The position numbers and the translations under genes are program-made. DNA of 64,000 nt from Paracoccus caeni (lineage in GTDB: Bacteria > Pseudomonadota > Alphaproteobacteria > Rhodobacterales > Rhodobacteraceae): contig NZ_JAEPRQ010000006.1 of NCBI RefSeq assembly GCF_016629665.1, positions 1-64,000 on the forward strand, given 5' to 3'. Each line of letters begins with the position of its first letter. The stretch's first letter is position 1. Below are positions 54,010 to 62,836 of this stretch, piece by piece. The notes under the pieces were generated by a model. It saw only the letters and a program-made list of their open reading frames with translations. It was not told the DNA's origin and searched no databases.

Positions 54010-56198
54010 CGCCAGAACCTCCCCCAGCCTTCGTAAAGTTTGACCGAATGGCTGTCCCGGACACGGTCATAGAGACGCCCGTTGACATTCAACTGCGCAC
54101 CGCCGTCACGCGACAGCGACCGCAGCGTGGTAGTGACCCGCTCACGCGAGGGCTGACCGGTGGCCCAGCCCAGCGGGATCGACAGGGTCACACCCTTGTC
54201 AAAGCTGCCTTCGCCGAATTCCTCGGCGCTGAGATCGGTCTTGGTCGCATAGGCTCCGATCCGCCAGCCATTGGCGAATTCGCGGGTCAGGGTCAGGGTC
54301 GCGCCCTTGTCCCCGGCCAGATATTTGCCGACATCAAGCTGCGCGGTGAAGCCATCCGCAAATTCGTAATAGGCCGAGACATGGCCCATCGTGACCTCGT
54401 AATCGCGGAAGTCGAAAAGCTGGTCGAAGTCGCGCTTCTTCACCCGGTTGATTTCCGCGCCAAAGGCCAGCGGCGAATTGACCGGCTTCCACAGCACCTC
54501 GCCCGAGACACCGCCATAGGCGCGTTCAAGCAGACCCGTGGTCACGCGGGTATAAACGGTCGGCGTGGGCTTGGCATACCATGCCAGCGTCAGTTCCGGG
54601 ATCACCGGATCGCTGTTGCCGGTATACATCCGCGTATCCGACCGCACGCGGGGCAGACCCTCGGGCGTGGTTTCGAGGCTCGGATCGGCCAGATATTCCT
54701 CGGCGGTGTAATGCTCGCCGCGCTGACCCGGAATGCCCGGCCCGCGCTGGCTGATATCGCCAAAGGCCCGCTGACGCAGCGCCCCGGTCAGGATCAGGCC
54801 CGGCGCGATTTCATAGCTGGCCCGCGCCTCGGCGCCGACCTCATGGGTCAGGCCGTCCTCGGCGCTGAAGATGCCCAGATCGACGTAGGGCTTAAGCGCC
54901 CATTGGAAGCGCGGATAGGTCTCGGGGCTGCGCACCAGACCGGGGGCAGAGGCAGGCGCGTCGGACAGCACCGATGCGGCGGCAATCTGCCCGGCCTCGG
55001 TATTTTCCAGCCGTTCCACATCGGACCGGCGCAGCGTCACCGAGGATGTCGGCACGCCATCGGCGGTCGAGGTGATCACCAGCGTCTCGACCGAAGGCGG
55101 CAAAGCGCGGGTCATCAGGCGCGCGGTGCGCCCGATCGCCTCGGACTGATTGATATAGCGCTGATTGCGAATTCGCACCTCGGCCCGGTTGCCGGTCAGC
55201 GCCATCGATTCCAGCACCTGACCTTCCTTGGCCATCGCATCGCCAAGCGCGGTCTGGATCGCGGGTTGCGCGGTCGGATCCTGTGCCCATTGGCCGGACC
55301 AACCTTCGGGGTCGGCACTGGGCGCGGGGCGCGGACGAACCGGGGCAGGGGCCTTTTCCAGCCCCGACGGATAGGTCGCCTCACGCGGGTTCAGCGCCAC
55401 GGTGAATTGCGCGCCGAAGGTCTCGCCACCAATGGTGTAAAGCCCGACCTGATAGTTCCGGCCAAGCTGATAATAAGCGGCAAGGTTCAGATTGCTGCCG
55501 GGCTCTTCATCGCCCTGCTGCGCCGGTTCAGAGCGGTCGCTGTAGAAGGTCTGATAGGTCTCGTTCGAATATTCGGCGACAAGGCTCAGCTTGTCGTTCA
55601 CCTGCCAACTGACCGAGGCGAAGGGCTTTGCATCGCCCCGGAACCAGTCATCGACATTGGGCGTGCCGCCCTCATCCCTTGCATCGATGGTGCGCGGCTT
55701 GCCAGCCAGCGTGCCCCAGCCGATCCCCGCCGAGACCCGCACCGAAGGCGTGACCGTCTTGGTGGCGACAATATATTCGCCTGAATAAACCCCGGTCCCC
55801 ATGAAATCCTGAAGCCCGACGGCCACGGCGGGCCGCCAGCCCTGTTCGTCCAGCACCTGAAAGCGCAGATCGAACGAACGGTCCGAGATATAGCCGTCGT
55901 TGCGGTAATCGTTGATCCCATCGACCCGCGAATAGCGCAGAACGGTGGTCAGCCGGGGAAAGGCCTGAAAGACCACGCTGCTGCGGCGGCCATAGTCGGA
56001 CCATGACACGGTCGCGCCAAGTGTGCCGTCGGGCAGCGTCTCGGCAGTGGGCGTGTCGATACCGCCGGGCAGGCCATAGGTGGACCAGTTGCGGCCATAC
56101 ATCGGTTCGGCCAAGGCGGTCGATGTCACCGAGCCCATCAGCAAGGCGGCGGGCAAGGTCGTCGCCATCAGGCGTCTGATTAACATGGATCGGCGCAT
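54006..56198 (-). CDS. YjbH family outer-membrane beta-barrel protein
   Basis: 730 residues from the ATG at 56198 (another at 56186). A signal peptide ends near TALAEP; the mature start YGRNWSTYGLPGGIDTPTAETLPDGTLGA is the YjbH hallmark, resembling a barrel with a plug-like N-terminus. The C-terminal half repeats short aromatic strands and ends ...LYEGWGRFW, a possible Bam-recognised terminal strand. YjbH proteins are outer-membrane factors in secretion of a surface polysaccharide. It precedes, and overlaps, the YjbF-like lipoprotein gene. Confidence 0.85.
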   Translation of the reverse strand: MRRSMLIRRLMATTLPAALLMGSVTSTALAEPMYGRNWSTYGLPGGIDTPTAETLPDGTLGATVSWSDYGRRSSVVFQAFPRLTTVLRYSRVDGINDYRNDGYISDRSFDLRFQVLDEQGWRPAVAVGLQDFMGTGVYSGEYIVATKTVTPSVRVSAGIGWGTLAGKPRTIDARDEGGTPNVDDWFRGDAKPFASVSWQVNDKLSLVAEYSNETYQTFYSDRSEPAQQGDEEPGSNLNLAAYYQLGRNYQVGLYTIGGETFGAQFTVALNPREATYPSGLEKAPAPVRPRPAPSADPEGWSGQWAQDPTAQPAIQTALGDAMAKEGQVLESMALTGNRAEVRIRNQRYINQSEAIGRTARLMTRALPPSVETLVITSTADGVPTSSVTLRRSDVERLENTEAGQIAAASVLSDAPASAPGLVRSPETYPRFQWALKPYVDLGIFSAEDGLTHEVGAEARASYEIAPGLILTGALRQRAFGDISQRGPGIPGQRGEHYTAEEYLADPSLETTPEGLPRVRSDTRMYTGNSDPVIPELTLAWYAKPTPTVYTRVTTGLLERAYGGVSGEVLWKPVNSPLAFGAEINRVKKRDFDQLFDFRDYEVTMGHVSAYYEFADGFTAQLDVGKYLAGDKGATLTLTREFANGWRIGAYATKTDLSAEEFGEGSFDKGVTLSIPLGWATGQPSRERVTTTLRSLSRDGGAQLNVNGRLYDRVRDSHSVKLYEGWGRFWR

Positions 56199-56321
56199 CA
56201 GGGGATTCCTCGTCAAACGGATGGCTGGATCATAACCAAGGATTGCGGCCTTTGCAGCCCGGCGACGCAACATCTTTTGATAGCTGCGTCATCCGGGTCG
56301 CATATCCGCCTGTCGGCACCG

Positions 56322-57233
56322 TCAGTCCGCTGCATCCTCTGCCTGATCACCCGCACCGTCCGAATTGAGAGACGGGGGCGTGGCGGGCAGGATCACGCTG
56401 GGCGAGGGCAACTGCACCGGAGCTGCCGGGGCAGCAGGTGCATCGGTAGCAGCAGGCGCAGCAGGCGCGGGCGCATCGGGTGCCGGAGCATCGGGTGCCG
56501 GAGCAGCCGGGGCCGTGGTCGGAGCCGGGGGCATCTCGCTGGCCGGGGTGCCCTGAACCGGGGTTGCGGGCGCATCGGTCGCGGGCGTTTCCGCAGGCGT
56601 GGTTGCGGGTGTCTCGGCTGCGGGGGTTTCCGCTGCGGGCGCGGGCGTCGCTGCCGGACGGGTTGCTGCGGGGGTCGCACGGCGGGTGGCGCGCGGCTCT
56701 GCCGGGGCCGGGGCACGTGTCGCTGCGACGGCTTGCGCCACCTCGGCCGAGGCCGGGCCTGCACAGCCACGCTGGACATTGCCCGCGACGGTCACGGTCG
56801 CCGTCATCGGGAAGCGGTCACCCGACATGCTGTCCTGACAGCGCGCTGCGCGGATATTCACGGTGAAGGGACGACCGCGATGGACGCCGATATATTCGAC
56901 GCCTTCCGCAAAGGCGATGCGATCGACGCGGATCGCGGTGCCGCGCTGGTTCTCGGGCGTCTTGTAGATGGCGGTGTTGCCTGCGACATCGACGGCCCAG
57001 AACGGCTCATTGCCGCGCGCGCTGAAAGCGGCGGTGTTGTAGGTCGTGGCTTCTGCGGTCGAAAGGGCGCGGCCCTCTTCGGCGCCGGTCTCGATGGCCT
57101 GTTCCAGCGGCGAAACGCCGGGCGGGCCTTTGTGTCCTTCAACCTGAGGTTCTTCCTGACCGGGCAGGTTGATGCCTTCGCAAGCGGCAATCGGCAGGGT
57201 CAGAAGGGCGATGAGGGCAAGACGCGGGGTCAT
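56322..57233 (-). CDS. Lipoprotein with COG3650-like domain and Ala/Pro/Thr tail
   Basis: 303 residues from the ATG at 57233. The lipobox is PIAAC (signal TPRLALIALLTLPIAAC). Residues about 50-150 form a domain with ARGNEPFWAVDVAGNTAIYKTPE, RVDRIAFAEGVEYIGVHRGRPF and a cysteine pair in RCQDSMSGDRFPM and RGCAG; this pattern occurs in COG3650-type envelope proteins. From about 160 to the end the chain is low-complexity Ala/Pro/Thr (ETPATDAPATPVQGTPA), presumably spanning the wall. Function unknown; it stands alone. Confidence 0.75.
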   Translation of the reverse strand: MTPRLALIALLTLPIAACEGINLPGQEEPQVEGHKGPPGVSPLEQAIETGAEEGRALSTAEATTYNTAAFSARGNEPFWAVDVAGNTAIYKTPENQRGTAIRVDRIAFAEGVEYIGVHRGRPFTVNIRAARCQDSMSGDRFPMTATVTVAGNVQRGCAGPASAEVAQAVAATRAPAPAEPRATRRATPAATRPAATPAPAAETPAAETPATTPAETPATDAPATPVQGTPASEMPPAPTTAPAAPAPDAPAPDAPAPAAPAATDAPAAPAAPVQLPSPSVILPATPPSLNSDGAGDQAEDAAD

Positions 57234-57552
57234 CGGTCGGCCTTTTTTTGTTTGGATCACTGTCACGCAACCGTTAGCAACCGTTAACCGCCGGAGCAAG
57301 CACGGCGCATCCCGAACGGCGGCCCCTTGCCGTCACGAAAAAGTCAGCGCGGCCGCCACCTGCCCGAGACCAAAGCCGCCCGCAGGCGCCGCAACACCCA
57401 CCGTTCGCAAGCTGTGTACAGCCTGTGTACGCCCTGTGCATCCTCGGTGGATATGCGGTGCAGCCGTTTCGCCAGCATTTGCTGGTAAAATCCGCAGATG
57501 GATTTCTCCGTTGCACAAATACCGGCTGCAACGCCCGCAGGCGTTGCGCGGC
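57234..57552. other. 319-bp gap with tandem repeat and hairpin
   Basis: No gene is seen. It contains three 11-bp tandem units at 57412-57444 and an inverted repeat GCAACGCC-CGCA-GGCGTTGC (57528-57547), which lies just past the sdaA stop and may help terminate it, although the following minus-strand tail is not T-rich. Confidence 0.55.
57412..57444 (+). repeat. Three tandem 11-bp units
   Basis: CTGTGTACAGC, CTGTGTACGCC and CTGTGCATCCT follow one another, one helical turn apart. They lie between the lipoprotein gene promoter and the sdaA 3' end and could be iterated protein-binding sites. Confidence 0.55.
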
Positions 57553-58935
57553 TTAACAGTTCGGCACGTTCACGGCCAAACCGCCCAGCGACGTTTCCTT
57601 GTATTTGTCGCTCATATCGCGCCCGGTCTGCCGCATCGTCTCGATCGCGGCGTCCAGCGGCACGAAATGCTTGCCGTCGCCCCGCAGCGCCAGACTTGCC
57701 GCGCTGACCGCCTTGATCGCGCCCAGCCCGTTCCGCTCGATACACGGCACCTGCACCAGCCCCTTCACCGGATCGCAGGTCATGCCCAGATGATGCTCCA
57801 GCGCAATTTCGGCTGCGTTTTCAACCTGCTCCGGCGTTCCGCCCAGCACGGCGGCCAAGCCCGCCGCTGCCATGGCCGAGGCCGAGCCCACTTCCGCCTG
57901 ACAGCCGCATTCCGCCCCCGAGATCGAGGCATTATGCTTGATCAGCCCGCCAATCGCCGAGGCGGTCAGCATGAATTCCGGCATCTGCCGCTCGGACGCG
58001 CCGGGCACATGGTCCAGCCAGTAGCGGATCACCGCAGGCACCGTTCCGGCCGCACCATTGGTCGGCGCGGTGACGACCTGACCACCGGCGGCGTTTTCCT
58101 CGTTCACCGCCATTGCATAGGTGGACATCCAGTCGTTGATCACATGCGGCGCGGTCAGGTTCATGCCGCGTTCGGCCATCAGCTTGTCATGGATCCCCTT
58201 GGCCCGGCGCCTGACGCTCAGCCCGCCGGGCAGGATGCCATCGGTCATCAATCCGCGATCCATACAGTCGCGCATCACCCGCCAGATGCCTAAAATCCCC
58301 TCGCGCAGATCGGCATCGTTGCGGTAAACCAGCTCGTTCGCCTGCTTCATCTCGGCAATTGATTTGCCTGATTTTTCGGCCATTTCCAGCATCTCGACCG
58401 CGCTGGAAAAGGGGAAGGGCACTTTCGGCGCGGCGTCGCTGCGGTCCTCGTCCCCCTTCCGGGCGAGTTCGTCGTCGGTCAGCACAAAGCCACCGCCGAC
58501 CGAATAATAGATGCGGTGAAAGATCACATCGCCCTGCGCATCGGTCGCCGACAGCGTCATTCCGTTCGCATGGCCGGGCAGGGCGCGGTCATAATCGAAG
58601 ACCAGATCCGCCTCGGGATCGAAGACCAGATCGCCCAGACCCTTTGGGCTGAGAAGTTTGGTGCGGCGGTTTTCATCGAGCGCCGCCTCGGCCGCTTCGG
58701 CGTCCAGCGTAGCGGGAACGAAGCCCGCAAGCCCAAGAATCGTTGCGCGATCGGTGGCGTGGCCCTTTCCAGTAAAGGCCAGGCTGCCATGCAGGCTTGC
58801 CTTCAGCCCCGCGGCCTTGAAGGGCTGCTGACGAAGCTCTTCCAGGAAGCGGGCACCCGCCACCATCGGCCCCATCGTATGCGACGATGAAGGACCGACA
58901 CCGACCTTGAACAGGTCAAATACCGACAGGAACAT
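57553..58935 (-). CDS. sdaA: L-serine ammonia-lyase (serine deaminase)
   Basis: 460 residues from the ATG at 58935 ([24 protein letters not shown]), with AGAGG upstream; a further in-frame ATG lies at 58962. It fuses the beta and alpha parts of iron-sulfur serine dehydratase in the E. coli type. The 4Fe-4S cysteines are seen in [19 protein letters not shown] and [10 protein letters not shown]. Conserved APTNGAAG and SASAMAAAG are present. It converts L-serine to pyruvate and ammonia. It is transcribed divergently from dusB. Confidence 0.93.
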   Translation of the reverse strand: MFLSVFDLFKVGVGPSSSHTMGPMVAGARFLEELRQQPFKAAGLKASLHGSLAFTGKGHATDRATILGLAGFVPATLDAEAAEAALDENRRTKLLSPKGLGDLVFDPEADLVFDYDRALPGHANGMTLSATDAQGDVIFHRIYYSVGGGFVLTDDELARKGDEDRSDAAPKVPFPFSSAVEMLEMAEKSGKSIAEMKQANELVYRNDADLREGILGIWRVMRDCMDRGLMTDGILPGGLSVRRRAKGIHDKLMAERGMNLTAPHVINDWMSTYAMAVNEENAAGGQVVTAPTNGAAGTVPAVIRYWLDHVPGASERQMPEFMLTASAIGGLIKHNASISGAECGCQAEVGSASAMAAAGLAAVLGGTPEQVENAAEIALEHHLGMTCDPVKGLVQVPCIERNGLGAIKAVSAASLALRGDGKHFVPLDAAIETMRQTGRDMSDKYKETSLGGLAVNVPNC

Positions 58936-59162
58936 GACGACCTCTTGTATATTCGCGTCCATCTAATCAGGACCATGACGACGCTGCCAGCACGGAAGCG
59001 ACCGGGTCGCCCCTCGGTTGCGACATCGCGTTAACTGTCTGCTGCCTTTATTGCGGGCATGCTGCATAATAAATAGGCATGAATTGCGATTGCCCAACAA
59101 GTGACCATTGCTGCGAAACGCGCCAGCTTGCGGCTTTGCGGTGCCGCGTGAAGGAACGAGAT

Positions 59163-60185
59163 ATGACGAATTGCGAACCGATCATCATTGGCGAAACGCA
59201 CCTTGGCCCGCCGGTCTTTCTGGCGCCGATGGCGGGAATCACCGATCTGCCGTTCCGCCGTGCCGTGGCGCGGTTCGGGGCAGGGCTGCTGGTCAGCGAG
59301 ATGGTCGCCTCGACCGAAATGGTGACGCCGCGCCCCTCGACCCGTGCGGCGGTCCGGGCCAAGGCGCTGACCGAAGGCGGGTTGCCCGTCAGCGTCCAGA
59401 TCGCCGGACGCGAGGCCGCACCGATGGCTGAAACGGCGCGCATCGTCGAGGGGATGGGCGCGCGGATTATCGACATCAATATGGGTTGCCCGGCCAAGAA
59501 GGTGACAGGCGGGCTGTCGGGTGCGGCGCTGATGCGCAATCTGGATCATGCGCTGACGCTGATCGATGCGGTGGTCGGGGCGGTCTCGGTGCCGGTGACG
59601 CTGAAGATGCGGCTTGGCTGGGACGAGGATTGTCTGAACGCCGCCGATCTGGCGGCGCGGGCCAGCGATGCCGGCGTGCGGATGCTAACCGTGCATGGCC
59701 GGACCAGGGCGCAGTTTTACAAGGGCAATGCCGACTGGACCCGGATCAGGGCGGTCGCCAATCTGCCGGGCAGGCCGCCGCTGGTCGCCAATGGCGATAT
59801 CGTCGATGCCGCGACGGCGCGGGCGGCGCTTGATGCCTCGGGGGCCGAGGCTGTGATGGTCGGGCGCGGCGCGCAAGGGGCGCCATGGCGGCTGGCCCAG
59901 ATCGCGCATCAGCTTTACGGCACACCTGCACCGCTGATCCCCACCGGACAGGCGCTGGCCGATCTGGTCGAGGCGCATTACCGCGATATTCTTGGCTTTT
60001 ACGGCACCGAACTGGGCCTGCGCGTCGCCCGCAAACATCTGGGCTGGTATGCCGAGGCGAACGGCGCCCCCCTTCGCGCCGAAATGCTGCGCGCCGACAG
60101 CCCCGAGGCCACCATATCGCTGATCCGCAAGGCCTTTGCCGATGCGGTCGGACCCGGCGACCTGATGAAAGCCGAGGCCGCATGA
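59163..60185 (+). CDS. dusB: tRNA-dihydrouridine synthase (NifR3/DusB)
   Basis: 340 residues from the ATG at 59163 with AAGGA upstream; the frame is open to an ATG at 59079 encoding a Cys-rich extension that I consider untranslated. FMN-barrel motifs: VFLAPMAGITDLPFRR, INMGCPAKKVTGG with the catalytic Cys, KMRLGWDE, and VHGRTRAQFYKG. It reduces uridines in the tRNA D-loop. This is the nifR3 gene that classically heads the ntrBC operon in Rhodobacter; its TGA overlaps the ntrB ATG. Confidence 0.93.
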   Translation: MTNCEPIIIGETHLGPPVFLAPMAGITDLPFRRAVARFGAGLLVSEMVASTEMVTPRPSTRAAVRAKALTEGGLPVSVQIAGREAAPMAETARIVEGMGARIIDINMGCPAKKVTGGLSGAALMRNLDHALTLIDAVVGAVSVPVTLKMRLGWDEDCLNAADLAARASDAGVRMLTVHGRTRAQFYKGNADWTRIRAVANLPGRPPLVANGDIVDAATARAALDASGAEAVMVGRGAQGAPWRLAQIAHQLYGTPAPLIPTGQALADLVEAHYRDILGFYGTELGLRVARKHLGWYAEANGAPLRAEMLRADSPEATISLIRKAFADAVGPGDLMKAEAA

Positions 60186-61306
60186 CGCGCATCCTTCCGT
60201 CTTTCATCAGGAATGTCCGTCCCGGCGCTGGCTGGGAAACCCTGCCGCTTCCCGCGCTGATCATCGATGACCGGGACCGTGTGGTGGCGATGAATGATGC
60301 GGCGGAAATCTGGCTGAACATCTCGCGCAATTCGCTGCTGGGCAAGCCGCTGGAGGATGACGACATCCAGACCCGGCTGCGCTTTTTGCCCTCGCTGGCG
60401 CAGTCCCTGTCCCGCGTCCGCCATAATGAGGAAACGCTTTATCAATCCCATCTCCGCATCGAGATCGGCGACCGCGCGGGCGGCCATCAGGACCGCCGCG
60501 CCGGGCTGCATGTCGGCCCCTATGGGTCCAGCCGCGACTGGATTTCGATCCTGCTGGTGCCGGAAGAGGCGGGGATGGAGCAGCAAAGCCGCGCCGTCCG
60601 CAGCGCTGCGCGCAGCGCCATCGGCATGGCCGAAATGCTGGCTCATGAGATCAAGAACCCGTTGGCGGGCATTCGCGGCGCGGCACAGGTGATGGGCATG
60701 AACGCCTCGCCCGAGGATCGCGAGATGGCCGAGATGATCGTCAGCGAAACCCGGCGTATCGTCGCCCTGCTGGAGCAGGTAGAGCGCTTCGGCGATACAT
60801 CCGCACCCAATCTGCGCCCGATCAATATCCATGACGTGCTGGAAAAGACCCGCCGCTCGGCTGCGGTCGGGTTTGCGAAAAAGATCACCGTCAGCACCGA
60901 TTACGACCCCTCGCTGCCGCCTGCGATGGCCGATCCCGATCAGTTGACGCAGGTTTTGCTGAACCTGATCAAGAACGCCGCCGAGGCGCAGTCCGAGACG
61001 GAAAAGCCGGTGATCCGGTTGCGCACCTTCTATGACCACAGCCTGCGCGCCCCGCCCAGCGATGCCGAGCCAGCGGGCCGTCCGCTGCCCCTGCAGATCG
61101 AGGTCGAGGATAACGGCTCCGGCCTGCCCGAACCGATTGCCGATCAGGTTTTCGAGCCCTTCGTCTCGGGCCGCGAGAACGGCACCGGGCTTGGGCTTGC
61201 GCTGGTCAGCAAGATTATCACCGACCACGGCGCGCTGATCCGCGTGGACAGCCGCCCCGGACGAACCATCTTTCGAATTTCACTTGCAAAGGCCCAAGGA
61301 TCGTAG
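60182..61306 (+). CDS. ntrB: Nitrogen regulation sensor kinase NtrB
   Basis: 374 residues, soluble. A PAS domain (about 15-125; PALIIDDRDRVVAMNDAAEIWL) precedes the HisKA domain with phosphoacceptor His155 in EMLAHEIKNPLAGIRGAAQ. The ATPase domain has NLIKNAAEAQ, VEDNGSGLPEPI and GTGLGLALVSKI. It phosphorylates NtrC at low nitrogen and is controlled by PII. The start overlaps the dusB stop (ATGA) and ntrC begins 2 bp after its stop. Confidence 0.93.
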   Translation: MTRILPSFIRNVRPGAGWETLPLPALIIDDRDRVVAMNDAAEIWLNISRNSLLGKPLEDDDIQTRLRFLPSLAQSLSRVRHNEETLYQSHLRIEIGDRAGGHQDRRAGLHVGPYGSSRDWISILLVPEEAGMEQQSRAVRSAARSAIGMAEMLAHEIKNPLAGIRGAAQVMGMNASPEDREMAEMIVSETRRIVALLEQVERFGDTSAPNLRPINIHDVLEKTRRSAAVGFAKKITVSTDYDPSLPPAMADPDQLTQVLLNLIKNAAEAQSETEKPVIRLRTFYDHSLRAPPSDAEPAGRPLPLQIEVEDNGSGLPEPIADQVFEPFVSGRENGTGLGLALVSKIITDHGALIRVDSRPGRTIFRISLAKAQGS

Positions 61307-61308
61307 CC

Positions 61309-62763
61309 ATGGACGGAACAGTTCTCATCGCCGACGACGACCGCACCATCCGCACGGTGCTGACACAGGCCTTGACCCGCGCCGGCTGCCGGGTCCACGC
61401 CACAGGCTCGCTGACACAACTCTCGAAATGGGTGGAAGAGGGGCGCGGCGATCTGGTGATCACCGATGTGATGATGCCCGACGGAAACGGCATCGACCGC
61501 ATTCCCGCGATCCGAGAGGCGCGGCCCGATCTGCCGGTGATCGTGATCTCGGCGCAGAACACCATCGTCACGGCGATCCGCGCGAACGAGGCCGAGGCGT
61601 TCGAATATCTGCCGAAGCCCTTCGATCTGCCGGATCTGATGTCGAAGGCCAATCAGGCGCTGTCGCGCCGCCCGCGCAAATCCGATCCGATGCCCGACCC
61701 GATTCCCGGTCCCCGCGAAACCGCTGATCCCGAGATGCCTTTGATCGGCCATGCGCCCGCCATGCAAAGCCTGTTCCGCATGATCGCCCGCGTGTTGAAC
61801 GCCGATCTGCCGGTCCTGATCGCAGGTGAGCCGGGGGTGGGTAAATCGACCATCGCGCGGTCCTTCCACGATCTTTCCGATCGGCGCGGTAGCGGATTGG
61901 CGATCCTGACCTCTGCCGATGCGGGCGAGGATGCGGTGATGCGGGCCTCGGAAAAGGCGCGGGGCGGCACCATCGTGATCGAGAACCCGGCGGGCTTCGA
62001 TCCCGCCGCACAGGCCCGTCTGATCGGGTTGATCGAGGCGATGGAAAGCGGACCTGACCGCGCGCAGGCCCCCCGGATCGTCGCCACCACCGGCGCCGAT
62101 CCGCACGCGGATGTGGCGTCGGGGCGTTTGCGTTCAGACCTCTATTACCGGCTTGCGGGGGTCACGGTCTCGGTGCCGCCGCTCAGGGCGCGCGTGGATG
62201 ACATCCTGCCGCTGGCCAGCCATCTTCTGGCCCGCGCCGCCGGGCAGGGCCTGCCAGAGCGCAGCCTTGGCGACGATGCCGCCTCGCTGCTGCGGGTCCA
62301 TGCCTTTCCGGGCAATGTCCGTGAACTGGAAAATCTGCTGCGCCGCCTTGCCCTGACGGCCAGCGGCGCAACCATCACCGCGTCCGAGATGCGCGAGGCG
62401 CTGAACCAGCAGACCGTGCCCCGCGCCGCACCGCTGCCGGTCTCGCATGCAGCACCCGCCAGTGCCGAGCCGGGGCCGGGCGTTGTCGCCTCGGTCTTTT
62501 CCACGGCGGCGGGGTCTTTGTCTGACAATGTCGAGGCGCATCTGCAGCGCTATTTCGACCTGCACGGCGATTCGCTGCCCCCACCGGGCCTTTACGACCG
62601 TATCTTGCGCGAGATCGAGCGGCCGCTGCTACAGGTAGCGCTGGACGCAACAGGCGGAAATCAGCTTCGTTGCGCCGATCTTTTGGGGATTAATCGCAAT
62701 ACTTTGCGCAAGAAGCTGACTGACCTGAATATCGAGGTGACACGCAGGCGCAAACTGATGTAA
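61309..62763 (+). CDS. ntrC: Nitrogen regulator NtrC lacking the GAFTGA loop
   Basis: 484 residues. The receiver has Asp53 in LVITDVMMPDGNG, and the Fis-type HTH closes the chain (GNQLRCADLLGINRNTLRKKL). The central AAA+ domain has Walker A GEPGVGKST (173-181), but the L1 loop with GAFTGA is deleted and Walker B is GGTIVIENP. This matches NtrC of Rhodobacter capsulatus, which is established to activate sigma70 promoters without sigma54. A long Ala/Pro linker precedes the HTH. ntrY follows after 73 bp. Confidence 0.92.
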   Translation: MDGTVLIADDDRTIRTVLTQALTRAGCRVHATGSLTQLSKWVEEGRGDLVITDVMMPDGNGIDRIPAIREARPDLPVIVISAQNTIVTAIRANEAEAFEYLPKPFDLPDLMSKANQALSRRPRKSDPMPDPIPGPRETADPEMPLIGHAPAMQSLFRMIARVLNADLPVLIAGEPGVGKSTIARSFHDLSDRRGSGLAILTSADAGEDAVMRASEKARGGTIVIENPAGFDPAAQARLIGLIEAMESGPDRAQAPRIVATTGADPHADVASGRLRSDLYYRLAGVTVSVPPLRARVDDILPLASHLLARAAGQGLPERSLGDDAASLLRVHAFPGNVRELENLLRRLALTASGATITASEMREALNQQTVPRAAPLPVSHAAPASAEPGPGVVASVFSTAAGSLSDNVEAHLQRYFDLHGDSLPPPGLYDRILREIERPLLQVALDATGGNQLRCADLLGINRNTLRKKLTDLNIEVTRRRKLM

Positions 62764-62836
62764 AACCGCCACAGGATGCGGTGCGACAGTCACAGCGCCG
62801 CAACAGCAAAGCCGCGTAAGACGGCGGGTGGGGTTT

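Noticed and set aside
56380..56720. Repetitive GC-rich stretch as a minisatellite
   Set aside because: It is the Ala/Pro/Thr low-complexity tail of the lipoprotein; repeats are degenerate at the DNA level.
59079..59162. Cys-rich N-terminal extension of DusB from an upstream ATG
   Set aside because: The normal NifR3 start at 59163 has its own ribosome binding site, and homologues begin there.
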